Positions 23,948 through 34,264 of a stretch of 49,211 nucleotides of DNA are shown piece by piece; within the stretch, counting starts at the first letter, position 1, and every line of letters starts with the position of its first letter. The translations under genes and the position numbers were made by a program. The stretch comes from Solirubrobacterales bacterium (GTDB taxonomy: Bacteria; Actinomycetota; Thermoleophilia; Solirubrobacterales; 70-9), in the NCBI GenBank assembly GCA_030152805.1, contig JASLIG010000001.1, positions 1 to 49,211 of the forward strand, written 5' to 3'. The notes beneath the pieces were generated by a model, which was given only the letters and a program-made list of their open reading frames with translations, had not been told where the DNA came from and made no database searches.

Positions 23948-25249
23948 AGAAGGATCGTGGCGATCGCCTGCGCGGGCGCCTTCCTGGCCTTCCTCGACGC
24001 GACCATCGTCAACATCGCCTTCCCGGACATCTCGCGCTCCTTCGCGGGGTCGGGACGCGATGCGCTCTCCTGGGTGCTCGACGGCTATTTCGTCGTCATC
24101 GCTGCGCTGCTGGTGCCGGCCGGCGGCCTGGCTGACCGCTTCGGGCACAAGCGGATCTTCCTGCTCGGTGTTGCCGGCTTCACCGCGGCCAGCCTGCTCT
24201 GCGCGATCGCGCCCTCGCTCGAGCTGCTGATCGGCTTCCGCGTCCTGCAGGGGATCGGCGCGGCGCTAATCGCGCCCACCTCGCTCGCGCTCGTCCTCGA
24301 CGCTTTCCCTGCCGAGCAGCGGGCGACCGGCGTCGGGATATGGGGAGCCGCCGCGGCGGCGGCGGCCGCCATCGGACCCACCCTGGGCGGCGCCCTGGTC
24401 GAGCTCTCCGACTGGCGCCTTGTCTTCCTCGTCAACCTGCCGCTCGGCGCCGCCGTGGTGGCGATCGGTCGCGGCGCCCTGCGCGAGCGACCCCAACTCG
24501 ACAGCCGCCTGCCCGACCTGCCCGGCGCCCTGATGCTCGCCCTCAGCCTGGCGCTCGTCACGCTGGCGATCGTCGAGGGCAACGACTGGGGCTGGACCGC
24601 AACAGCGACGCTGGGCTGCTTTGCCGCGGCCGCGGTCTTGCTCGGCGGGATGATCTGGCGCAGCCGCAGCCACCCGCGGCCGATCGTCGAGCCGGCCCTC
24701 TTCGCTCACGGCTCCTTTCGCGCCGGCAACCTCGGCACCCTGCTCTTCGCCGCCGCCTTCTTCTCGCTGATTCTCGGCAACGTCGTCTTCCTCACCTCGA
24801 TCTGGGGCTACACCGTGCTGCAGGCGGGCGCCGCGACCCTGCCCGGCCCGACGCTCTCGACCGTCGTCGCCGGTCCCGCCGGCAAGCTCGCCGACCGTTT
24901 CGGCCACCGCGCCGTGATCGTCCCCGGCACGCTCTTCTTCGCCGCCGGCGTGATCGTGCTGCGCTCGGCCGGCGCCACTCCCGACTGGCTCGGCCTCTGG
25001 CTGCCCGGCTCCTGCCTCACCGGCATCGGCATCGGCCTCGCCTTTCCGACCCTCGGCTCGGCTGCGGTCCGGGACGTGCCCGACGACCGCTTCGCCACCG
25101 CCTCCGCCGTCAACGCCGCCTTCCGCCAGGTTGGCGCCGTCCTCGGCACCGCGATCCTCGTCGCCATCGTCGGCGAACCGGCCACCCTGCGTGCGGCCCT
25201 CGACGTCTCCAACGATGCCTACCTCTTCTCGGTCTTCGCGGCGCTCGTC

Positions 25250-27435
<2,186 letters not shown>

Positions 27436-27439
<4 letters not shown>

Positions 27440-28119
27440 GCCCGCGCTCCGGCCGCGGCAACGGCCTCGAAGACCTTCAGCCCGTCGGTCGACCCGGTCA
27501 GCGGATCGACCGCGTGCTCGGGGTGCGGCATCAGCCCCACCACGTTTCCAGCCTCGTTCCGTACCCCCGCGATGTCCCGCGCCGACCCGTTTGGATTCTG
27601 CCCTGGCGCGTAGCGGTAGGCGACCTGCCCCCGGGCCTCCATCTCATCGAGCACCTCATCCGGGGCGTAGTACCGCCCTTCCCCGTGCTTCGCCGGAATC
27701 GAAAGCGTTCGACTGTCCATTTGAGCACGCTCTGGTGTGCTCAAATGGACAGTCGCGACCGACTCCTCGAGGAGGTCGAGCTGGCGGCAGTGGAAGCGCA
27801 GGTCCTCGTTGAGCAGCAGGGCGCCGGGGAGGAGGCCCGCCTCGCAGAGGACCTGGAAGCCGTTGCAGATACCGAGCACTGGGCCGCCCGCGGCGGCGAA
27901 TTCCGCCACCGCTTCCATCGCGGGCGAGAAGCGGGCGATCGCGCCGGCGCGCAGGTAGTCGCCGTAGGAGAAGCCGCCGGGGACGACGACAGCGTCGATA
28001 CCGTCGAGGTCGCGTTCTTCGTGCCAGATCAGCCGCGCCTCGCCGCCGCTCGCCTCGCAAGCGCGCAGTGCGTCCCGCTCGTCGCAGGAGCCGGGGAACT
28101 GGAGCACTCCCCAGCGCAT
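27436..28119 (-). CDS. purQ: Phosphoribosylformylglycinamidine synthase, glutaminase subunit
   Basis: PurQ supplies ammonia to PurL. The class I glutaminase triad is visible: Cys in GICNGFQVLCEAG and His/Glu in MPHPEHAVDPL. N-terminal VLQFPGSCDERDALRA and VPGGFSYGDYLRAGAIA match the family; 227 residues is usual. The segment VHLSTPERAQMDS, between the conserved CRQ strand and IPAKHGEGRYYA, is encoded by a perfect 19-bp-arm palindrome and does not look like the family sequence there, although the length is close to normal. Overlaps: purS stop with its ATG (TGATG), and its own stop with purL (ATGA). Confidence 0.95.
27710..27755. repeat. Perfect 19-bp-arm hairpin inside purQ
   Basis: CGACTGTCCATTTGAGCAC (27710-27728) and its exact complement (27737-27755) enclose an 8-nt loop. 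It is wholly inside the purQ coding frame and less GC-rich than its surroundings. A stem this long and perfect is unlikely by chance in coding DNA. It may be an inserted palindromic unit or a regulatory hairpin acting within the purQ mRNA. Confidence 0.8.
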
Positions 28120-28343
28120 CAGATTTGCTCGATCTCGTAGTCCTCGATCAGCGGGTTGGCGAGCAGCTTCTCGCAGAGCTCTCCGAGCCGCTCCGGGTCC
28201 TCGGCCTCGAGCTCGACCATGCGGCCCACCCGCACGTGCTCGATCCCCTCGAAGCCGAGAGCCGGCAGCGCCCGCTCGACCGCCTTGCCCTGGGGGTCGA
28301 GGATCCCCTCCTTGGGCCGGATCAGCACCCGGGCCTTCGGCAC
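28119..28343 (-). CDS. purS: Phosphoribosylformylglycinamidine synthase subunit PurS
   Basis: The small third subunit of the FGAM synthase complex joins PurL and PurQ. The 74 residues begin at GTG 28343 with VPKARVLIRPKEGILDPQGK and continue with ALPALGFEGIEHVRVGRMVEL and ENP-like EDPERLGELCEKLLANP, matching the family along its whole length. The start codon overlaps the purC stop (TAGTG) and its stop overlaps the purQ start, so the unit is tightly coupled. A long open frame through it (to 29132) is not coding. Confidence 0.93.
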   Translation of the reverse strand: MPKARVLIRPKEGILDPQGKAVERALPALGFEGIEHVRVGRMVELEAEDPERLGELCEKLLANPLIEDYEIEQI

Positions 28344-29209
28344 TAGAAGCTGCGCTCCGTGATCCGCTCGTAGGCCTCGACGTACTTCGCCCGGGTCTGC
28401 TCGACCACGTCGGGCGGCAGCTCCGGCGCCGGCGGAGTGTGATCCCAGCCGGCCTCGTCGGCCCAGTCGCGCACGTACTGCTTGTCGAAGGAGGGCTGCG
28501 TGGCGCCCGGCTGGTAGCGGTCGGCTGGCCAGAAGCGCGAGGAGTCCGGCGTCAGCACCTCGTCGGCGAGGACGATCTCGGCGCCGGCGTGGCGGCCGAA
28601 CTCGAACTTGGTGTCGGCGAGGACGATCCCCCGCTCCGCCGCGTGCTCGGCGCCCCGCACGTAGACCTCGATCGAGATCCGCCGCAGCTCCTCCATCAGC
28701 GCCCGGTCGCCGACGATCTCGGCGGCGCGGTCGAAGTCGACGTTCTCGTCGTGGTCGCCGATCTCGGCCTTGGTCGCCGGCGTGAAGATCGGCTCGGGCA
28801 GCTTGTCGGACTCGAGCAGGTTGGGCGGCAGCTCGATCCCGCAGACCGCGCCGCCGTTCCTGTATTCCTTCCAGCCCGAACCGGAGAGGTAGCCGCGCAC
28901 CACGCACTCGACCGGGTACATCTCCAGCCGCCGCACCCGCATCGCCCGTTCCGCCACCTCTTCCGGCACGTCGGCGGAGACGAAGTGGTTGGGGACGATG
29001 TCGCCGGTCAGCTCGAACCAGAATTCGGAGATCCGGTTCAGCACCTTGCCCTTGTCGGGAATCGGCGTCGGCATCACCACGTCGTAGATCGAGATCCGGT
29101 CCGAGGCGACCATCAGCAGGTCGTCCTCCCACTCATAGATCTCACGGACCTTCCCCGAGGAATGAAGCTTCAAATCGGCGACGGGCGGCATTAAGCCGAT
29201 GCTAACCAT
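28343..29209 (-). CDS. purC: SAICAR synthetase
   Basis: PurC joins CAIR and aspartate. Family marks: SGKVREIYEWEDDLLMVASDRIS, PDKGKVLNRIS, the VECVVRGYLSGSGWKEY substrate loop and LADTKFEFG, with DEVLTPDSSRFWP near the C-terminus. The 288 residues are slightly longer than Bacillus PurC and closer to the longer type. Two starts are possible: ATG 29209 (used) and ATG 29191 (MPPVADLKLHSSGKVR). It heads the purC-purS-purQ-purL transcript and is divergent from the P450 gene. Confidence 0.95.
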   Translation of the reverse strand: MVSIGLMPPVADLKLHSSGKVREIYEWEDDLLMVASDRISIYDVVMPTPIPDKGKVLNRISEFWFELTGDIVPNHFVSADVPEEVAERAMRVRRLEMYPVECVVRGYLSGSGWKEYRNGGAVCGIELPPNLLESDKLPEPIFTPATKAEIGDHDENVDFDRAAEIVGDRALMEELRRISIEVYVRGAEHAAERGIVLADTKFEFGRHAGAEIVLADEVLTPDSSRFWPADRYQPGATQPSFDKQYVRDWADEAGWDHTPPAPELPPDVVEQTRAKYVEAYERITERSF

Positions 29210-29256
29210 CCGGCAAGCGGAGCACCTGTTCGCCCGGACCTGCGATCCTGTCCGCC

Positions 29257-30588
29257 GTGAGCCTGCCGCCGGAACCCAGTAGTTCGCCCTTGGTACAGAC
29301 GCTGCGCTGGAGCTTCCGGCCGTTGCCCTTCATGCAGGAGGCGCGGGAAAGGTACGGCGACAACTTCAGCGTCAAATTCCTCACCTTCGAGCGGCCGATG
29401 GTGATGATCTCCGACCCGGCCGCGATCAAGGCTCTCTACACGGAGCGCTCGCACGGCCTGCCGCCCGGCCGCGACATCATCCTCACCCCGATCGTCGGCC
29501 CGCGCTCGCTGCTGGTGACCGAAGGCGCCGACCACCTCGCCCACCGCAAGCTGATGCTGCCGCCCTTCCACGGCGAGCAGATGCGCTCCTACCAGCCGAT
29601 CGTCGAGGAGATCGTCGACCGCGAGATCGACTCCTGGCCGCTCGGCGAGGAGTTCGCGATCCACCCGCGCATGCAGGCGATCACGCTCGAGGTGATCCTG
29701 CGCGTCGTCTTCGGCGTCGCCGACGGTCCCCGCCTGGAGCGCCTGCGCGGCGTCCTCACCAGAGTGCTGGAGGAGACCGCCTCGCCCTTCGCCCAGTTGG
29801 CCGGCCTGGCCTCGCGCCGCTTCGGCGGCCGCGGTCCATGGGCCAAGTTCGAACGCCAGCTCAAGGAAGCCGACGATCTGCTCTACGCCGAGATCGCCGA
29901 GCACCGGGCCAGCGGCGCATACGAGGAGCGCGACGACATCCTCTCGCTGATGATGCAGGCTCGCTTCGAGGACGGCGGCGAGATGAGCGACGGCGACCTG
30001 CGCGACCAGCTGATGACCCTGCTGCTGGCCGGGCACGAGACCACCGCCACGGCGCTGGCCTGGACCTTCGACCTTTTGCTGCGCCATCCAGGGCCGCTGG
30101 CTCGCCTGCGCGAGTCGCTCGAGGAAGGCGAGGAGGACTACCTGCGGGCGACGATCAGCGAGTCGCTGCGGCTGCGCCCGGTCGTGCCGCTGGCCGGCCG
30201 CCGCCTCAACGCCGAGCTCGTCTCCGACGGACTGACGTTGCCGGCGGGCACCGACGTCACCCCGGCGATCTGGCTCACCCACACCCGCGCCGACGTCTAT
30301 CCCGAGCCCTTCGCCTTCCGTCCCGAGCGCTTCCTCGAGGACCCGCCCGACACCTACGCCTGGATTCCCTTCGGCGGCGGCATCCGCCGCTGCATCGGCG
30401 CCGCCTTCGCCGAGTTCGAGATGCGGATCGCGCTGCGCGAGGTGCTGACCCGCTGCGAGCTGCACAAGGCCAGCCGGGCGCCGGAGAAGATCGGCCGCCG
30501 CAACATCACCCTCTCGCCGCGCGCCGGCACGCCGGTCGTGGTCACCGCGCGCCACCCGGCGCGCGAGCGCGAGCTCGCCGCCGTCTAG
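29257..30588 (+). CDS. Cytochrome P450
   Basis: The 443-residue protein is a soluble bacterial P450 monooxygenase. Its I-helix oxygen motif is AGHETT (about residue 257), the K-helix ExxR is ESLR (about 305), and the heme-binding loop FGGGIRRCIG holds the axial Cys (about 385). The sequence before the heme loop (AWIPFGGG) and PERF belong to the CYP110/CYP4-like side of the family. The GTG start is 47 nt from purC on the other strand. No redox partner gene is next to it, so the substrate is unknown. Confidence 0.95.
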   Translation: MSLPPEPSSSPLVQTLRWSFRPLPFMQEARERYGDNFSVKFLTFERPMVMISDPAAIKALYTERSHGLPPGRDIILTPIVGPRSLLVTEGADHLAHRKLMLPPFHGEQMRSYQPIVEEIVDREIDSWPLGEEFAIHPRMQAITLEVILRVVFGVADGPRLERLRGVLTRVLEETASPFAQLAGLASRRFGGRGPWAKFERQLKEADDLLYAEIAEHRASGAYEERDDILSLMMQARFEDGGEMSDGDLRDQLMTLLLAGHETTATALAWTFDLLLRHPGPLARLRESLEEGEEDYLRATISESLRLRPVVPLAGRRLNAELVSDGLTLPAGTDVTPAIWLTHTRADVYPEPFAFRPERFLEDPPDTYAWIPFGGGIRRCIGAAFAEFEMRIALREVLTRCELHKASRAPEKIGRRNITLSPRAGTPVVVTARHPARERELAAV

Positions 30589-30887
30589 CTCGCCGCCGCT
30601 TCGCGCGCGGCGGGATGTTCCCCAGCCCAGCGCGCGATCGTGCTCGAGCCGGAAATCACCTCGCCGTCGTCGAGGACGAGGATCGGCACCTCGTTGGTGC
30701 CGCTCAGCTCCTTCACCTCGGCCCGGTCCTCGTCGCGGTTGCCCCAGGTCCAGAATGCCAGGCGGTAGCCGCCCATCGCTTTCAGCTCGTAGGTGTAACC
30801 GGCCGCGTCGAGCGCCTTGCCCGCCTTCGCGCACGGATGTAGGGCCGCCGGCCCGCTCGTCTTCTGTCCGCAGGTGTAGAGGAGCAT
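30585..30887 (-). CDS. Glutaredoxin-like / glutathione S-transferase N-terminal domain protein
   Basis: A stand-alone thioredoxin-fold domain of 100 residues: MLLYTCGQKTSG has a single Cys at the usual active-site place, followed by AAGYTYEL, the cis-Pro loop NEVPILVLDDGEVISGSS (Val-Pro) and a Ser-Thr glutathione-contact-like position. There is no second GST domain. Its stop codon overlaps the P450 stop on the other strand by 4 nt. Function is open: a small thiol carrier or glutaredoxin-type protein is most likely. Confidence 0.8.
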   Translation of the reverse strand: MLLYTCGQKTSGPAALHPCAKAGKALDAAGYTYELKAMGGYRLAFWTWGNRDEDRAEVKELSGTNEVPILVLDDGEVISGSSTIARWAGEHPAAREAAAS

Positions 30888-30928
30888 CGGCTGCAGACCC
30901 TAGCGATCAGCGATCGCCGAGTCAGGTG

Positions 30929-30951
30929 CTACGATCGTCGCACTATCGTAG
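30929..30951 (+). promoter_or_regulatory. Promoter and candidate operator of the toxin-antitoxin pair
   Basis: CTACGAT (30929-30935) and ATCGTAG (30945-30951) form a perfect inverted repeat with a 9-nt spacer. TACGAT inside the left arm is a good -10 box, and the right arm covers the first codons of the antitoxin frame. This is where an antitoxin would be expected to repress its own promoter. Confidence 0.55.
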
Positions 30952-31202
30952 AAGTTGCTACAAGAGAGCTAAGGAACAAAACCGCCGACCTGCTCAAACG
31001 CGTCGAAGCGGGGGAGAGCATGGTGATCACCGTGAGAGGCAAGCCGGTCGCCGATCTCGTTCCCCACAACAGCGGGCCCCGTTGGCTCGCACCTTCGGAC
31101 ATTCTCGCGATTCGTGAGATCGCTGATCGCGATCCTACGTTTCGGGCCGATCTGGACCGGTTGACCGAGGGAACGACCGACGAATTGGGCCCGATCTGGT
31201 GA
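30945..31202 (+). CDS. Phd/YefM-type antitoxin
   Basis: The frame encodes VATRELRNKTADLLKRVEAG followed by ESMVITVRGKPVADLVP, the full Phd-family DNA-binding N-terminus; the C-terminal part (LAIREIADRDPTFRADLDRL) is the toxin-binding tail. There is no ATG, GTG or TTG before the conserved N-terminus: the first ATG is at 31020, which would remove half of the DNA-binding domain. An ATC at 30945, 10 nt after the -10 box, is taken as a possible rare start on a leaderless mRNA; this is an inference. The stop overlaps the toxin GTG (GTGA). Confidence 0.75.
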   Translation: MVEVATRELRNKTADLLKRVEAGESMVITVRGKPVADLVPHNSGPRWLAPSDILAIREIADRDPTFRADLDRLTEGTTDELGPIW

Positions 31203-31609
31203 CCCCCAAGCGCACTCCGGTTGGGCTCGTCGACACCTCCGTGCTGGTCGCCGTCGAGAAGCGCCGTCCGTTGCGAGAGGAGGCGCTTCCCGAACGCTCC
31301 GCAGTCTCGATCGTCACCGTTGCCGAGCTTCGCGCTGGAGTGCTTGCCGCGCCCGATATCGAAAGCCGGGATCGACGTATGACCACTCTCGAAGGGATTG
31401 CGGGGGCCGCGATCTTGCCCGTCGAAGCAAGGGTGGCTCGTACCTGGGCGGCGATGCGCGCATATCTCGCGGCATCCGGGCGAGGAGTCGGGGCGAACGA
31501 TCTATGGATAGCCGCGACGGCCGCGGCACATGGAATGCCCGTCCTAACCCAGGACGGTGACTTCGACGCCCTCTCCGGCGTCGAAGGCCTAACCGTGATT
31601 CCGGTCTAA
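31199..31609 (+). CDS. vapC: PIN-domain toxin, VapC type
   Basis: The 136-residue PIN ribonuclease has the four acidic residues of the active site: Asp of LVDTSVL, Glu of VAELRAG, Asp of GANDLWIAATA and Asp of TQDGDFDAL. Members cleave tRNA or rRNA. Its GTG start overlaps the antitoxin stop, the normal arrangement for a toxin-antitoxin pair. The pairing of a Phd-type antitoxin with a VapC toxin is common in actinobacteria. Confidence 0.92.
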   Translation: MTPKRTPVGLVDTSVLVAVEKRRPLREEALPERSAVSIVTVAELRAGVLAAPDIESRDRRMTTLEGIAGAAILPVEARVARTWAAMRAYLAASGRGVGANDLWIAATAAAHGMPVLTQDGDFDALSGVEGLTVIPV

Positions 31610-32205
31610 GGCCCTGGTTCGGGTCCTCTCGCTTCCCCCCACCCGAACCGACCGCCACGTCGCATCGTTTGGAGCACCGCGCTCAGCTTCCTCGCGAGCA
31701 GGATCCATTCTTTCCGGGCGGTCTCTTGGGAGACATTGAGTTGAACGGCGATATCGCGCAGGGGAAGTCCGGCGGTGATGAGGGCGAGGAGCGCGCGATC
31801 CTTCTCGGTCAGCACCAGGGACCCGGGCTCGAGGGGCGGCGTCTCGGGCTCGATCGTGACTTTGAACTCTCCAAACGTGCCTTGCGTCGACCGCTCGGCT
31901 GCCAAAACTTCCTCGAAGGCTTGCCTCCACTCTTGGAGCTCTGCAGTTCCCTCGGTCGAGGTCGACGCGGTCCGCCGCCCGTAGCTCTCCTGCCGCAGGT
32001 GCATTCCGTCCTGCACGCCGGTGAGGGCGCTGATCGTGACGGCGCCGCCGAATCCGACGACCAGCAGCACGCTCGCCGAGGCATCGGCAAGCAGAGCCAG
32101 GGCGAGCAGCACCGCGGAGAGCGCGAGCGCCACCGACGCCCAGACGAGCATGGAAGGCTCCGGCACCCGTCGACTCCCCCCTACCCACGATTGCCAAGAG
32201 CTCAT
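31606..32205 (-). CDS. Membrane-anchored protein with LuxR-type helix-turn-helix
   Basis: The 199-residue protein has two transmembrane helices near the N-terminus (about 18-40 and 43-62), a charged linker, and a C-terminal LuxR/GerE-like helix-turn-helix (about 135-182: LTEKDRALLALITAGLPLRD, then IAVQLNVSQETARKEWILLA). No receiver or ligand-binding domain is seen, so a signal would have to come through the membrane part or a partner. The start at ATG 32205 overlaps the upstream stop (ATGA); the longer frame to 32277 is rejected. Its stop overlaps the vapC end on the other strand by 4 nt. Targets unknown. Confidence 0.75.
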   Translation of the reverse strand: MSSWQSWVGGSRRVPEPSMLVWASVALALSAVLLALALLADASASVLLVVGFGGAVTISALTGVQDGMHLRQESYGRRTASTSTEGTAELQEWRQAFEEVLAAERSTQGTFGEFKVTIEPETPPLEPGSLVLTEKDRALLALITAGLPLRDIAVQLNVSQETARKEWILLARKLSAVLQTMRRGGRFGWGEARGPEPGP

Positions 32206-32432
32206 GTGCCGCCCCCTTTGACGAGCACGATGACGAAGGCGGCGCTCGCCAGAGGCGTCCCAAGCAGGAACCCCCACGCCAAGCCACGGTTCACAGCCTC
32301 GCTCAGCTCGTCGGCCGACAGGCGTGGCGGCAAGATCGCGTAGAGCGCCCGGGCGCCGGAGCCGATCGCGATCATCCCCGCGAGAAACCCAACCGCCGCG
32401 ATCAGCGCGTCGACGACCTCGGAAGCGATCAT
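32202..32432 (-). CDS. Small two-helix membrane protein
   Basis: The 76 residues contain two hydrophobic segments (about 8-30 and 52-72) with a charged loop (PRLSADELSEAVNRG) between them. It is translationally coupled to the membrane-anchored LuxR-type protein (ATGA overlap), so it may be a partner or sensor subunit of that regulator. I recognise no family. Confidence 0.65.
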   Translation of the reverse strand: MIASEVVDALIAAVGFLAGMIAIGSGARALYAILPPRLSADELSEAVNRGLAWGFLLGTPLASAAFVIVLVKGGGT

Positions 32433-32443
32433 GCTCTCGAATC

Positions 32444-33733
32444 CTATTTTCGGTTGCGCAGCGCTTCCAGGCGCTCGAAGATCTCCGGCACGTGGGTGAG
32501 GTAGGCGCTGTAGTCGAAGACAGCGTCCAGGTCGAGGCCAGGGGCGGCCTCGGCGAGCAGGTTGCGGAACTCGGTGCCGGTGTCCCAGGCGCGCTGGGCG
32601 TTCTCCTGGACGATGCGGTAGGCGTCGTCGCGGGTCATCCCGGACTCGACCAGGGCGGTCAGCGCGCGCTGGCTGAAGAGGGCGCCGTGGGTGAGCTCGA
32701 GGTTCTCGCGCATGCGGTCGGAACTGACGGTCATCCCGGTGGCGACCTTGGCCGCCAGGTCCTGCATGTAGTCGAGGCCGATCGTCGCGTCGGGCAGGAT
32801 CACCCGCTCGGCGCCGGAGTGGGAGATGTCGCGCTCGTGCCAGAGGGCGACGTTCTCCAGGCCCGCCTGGGCGTAGCCGCGCAGGACGCGGGCAAGGCCG
32901 GTGATCCTCTCGGTGCGGATCGGGTTGCGCTTGTGCGGCATCGCCGAGGAGCCCTTCTGTCCCGAGGCGAACGGCTCCTCGACCTCGCGCACCTCGGTGC
33001 GCTGCAGGTTGCGCACCTCGGTGGCGAAGCGCTCGAGCCCGGCGCCGGCGATCGCGATCCGCGAGGTCAGCACGGCGTGGCGGTCGCGGGGGATCACCTG
33101 AGTCGCCACGTCCTCGCGCTTCAGCCCGAGCCGCTCCATCACCCGCGCCTCGACCGCCGGCGGCACCGAGGCGTAGGTGCCGACCGCGCCCGAAAGCTTG
33201 CCGAAGGCGAGCTGTTCGAAGGCGTCGGTGAGGCGAGCGAGGTTGCGGTCCGCCTCGAAGGCGAAGCCGGCCAAGCGCAGGCCGAAGGTGGTCGGCTCGG
33301 CGTGAACGCCGTGGGTGCGGCCAACGCAGAGCGTGTCGCGGTGCTCGAGCGCTCGCTCGACCAGCGCGTCGCGGTAAGCGCGGGCGCCCGCCAGCACCAC
33401 CTCGCCCGCCTCGCGCAGCTGCAGGGCGAGCGCCGTGTCGAGCACGTCGGAGGAGGTGAGGCCGTAGTGGATCCAGCGCCCGTGCTCCCCAACCGAAGCT
33501 GCGACCACGTCGACGAAGGCCGCCACGTCGTGATCGGTCACCTTCTCCCGCTCTTCGACGGCCTTGACGGTGAAGGCCGCGTTCGCCCGGGCCGCCTCAG
33601 CCGCCTCGCGCGGCACCGCTCCCTCCTCGGCCCAAGCCTCCGTAGCCGCCAGCTCGACCTCGAGCCAGCACTCGAACTTACGCTGCGGCGACCAGACCGC
33701 GCCGATCTCCGGGCGTGTGTAGCGCGGGATCAC
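32444..33733 (-). CDS. purB: Adenylosuccinate lyase
   Basis: PurB splits SAICAR and adenylosuccinate, acting twice in purine synthesis. The fumarase/aspartase-superfamily signature GSSAMPHKRNPI is present, as are the HYGLTSSDVLDT and VGRTHGVHAEPTTFG regions with the catalytic His. The start is the GTG at 33733, overlapping the purE stop (GTGA) and giving VIPRYTRPEIGAVW, the family N-terminus; the open frame continues to 33793 inside purE. The length of 429 residues is normal. It is the last gene of purD-purE-purB. Confidence 0.96.
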   Translation of the reverse strand: MIPRYTRPEIGAVWSPQRKFECWLEVELAATEAWAEEGAVPREAAEAARANAAFTVKAVEEREKVTDHDVAAFVDVVAASVGEHGRWIHYGLTSSDVLDTALALQLREAGEVVLAGARAYRDALVERALEHRDTLCVGRTHGVHAEPTTFGLRLAGFAFEADRNLARLTDAFEQLAFGKLSGAVGTYASVPPAVEARVMERLGLKREDVATQVIPRDRHAVLTSRIAIAGAGLERFATEVRNLQRTEVREVEEPFASGQKGSSAMPHKRNPIRTERITGLARVLRGYAQAGLENVALWHERDISHSGAERVILPDATIGLDYMQDLAAKVATGMTVSSDRMRENLELTHGALFSQRALTALVESGMTRDDAYRIVQENAQRAWDTGTEFRNLLAEAAPGLDLDAVFDYSAYLTHVPEIFERLEALRNRK

Positions 33734-34242
33734 GCGTTGATGATTCTCGCCGCGAGGATCCCGGCGTTTTTCGCCCCGTCGATCGCCACGCACGCGACAG
33801 GTATACCCGGTGGCATCTGCACCGCCGAGAGCAGGGCATCGAGGCCGCCGAGCGCTTTGCCCAGGATCGGCACGCCGATCACCGGCAGGTCGCTGTGCGC
33901 GGCGGCGACCCCCGGTAGCGCCGCGGACATGCCGGCGCCGGCGATGATCACCCTCAGCCCGCGCATGCGCGCGTTGGTGCAGTACTCGCGCACCAGCTCC
34001 GGGTCGCGGTGGGCGCTCATCACCCGCACCTCGTAGCGAATGCTGGCTTCCTGCAGCGCCTTGCCGGCCGGCTGCATCTTCGGCTTGTCGCTCTTCGAGC
34101 CCATGATGATCCCGACCAGGGGCTCGGCCACGTCGATTTCCTCGAAGGCCTCCTCGACCGCCGGCATCGTCACGGCCTGGCCGACCTGCGGCTCGCCCCC
34201 TTCCCCTCCGGTGGGCTGCGGCTCCTCTGAGATCTCGCTCAT
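33730..34242 (-). CDS. purE: PurE-family phosphoribosylaminoimidazole carboxylase / mutase
   Basis: PurE makes CAIR. The core starts at VGIIMGSKSDKPKM, with the catalytic SAHRDP, the IIAGAGMSAALPGV loop and GLDALLSAVQMPPG. The ATG at 34242 follows GAGAGGA. Ahead of the core is an acidic N-terminal extension of about 40 residues (SEISEEPQPTGGEGGEPQ) that is not part of the family fold. The loop reads GMSAALPG where Escherichia coli PurE has GAAHLPG, more like archaeal PurE. No purK is in this window, which raises the question whether it uses carbonate directly. Confidence 0.93.
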   Translation of the reverse strand: MSEISEEPQPTGGEGGEPQVGQAVTMPAVEEAFEEIDVAEPLVGIIMGSKSDKPKMQPAGKALQEASIRYEVRVMSAHRDPELVREYCTNARMRGLRVIIAGAGMSAALPGVAAAHSDLPVIGVPILGKALGGLDALLSAVQMPPGIPVACVAIDGAKNAGILAARIINA

Positions 34243-34264
34243 CTCGTCCTCTCTGTGACTGGCT

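Noticed and set aside
28119..29132. 337-codon minus-strand frame ending with PurS
   Set aside because: Only the last 74 codons are PurS; the rest is out of frame with purC.
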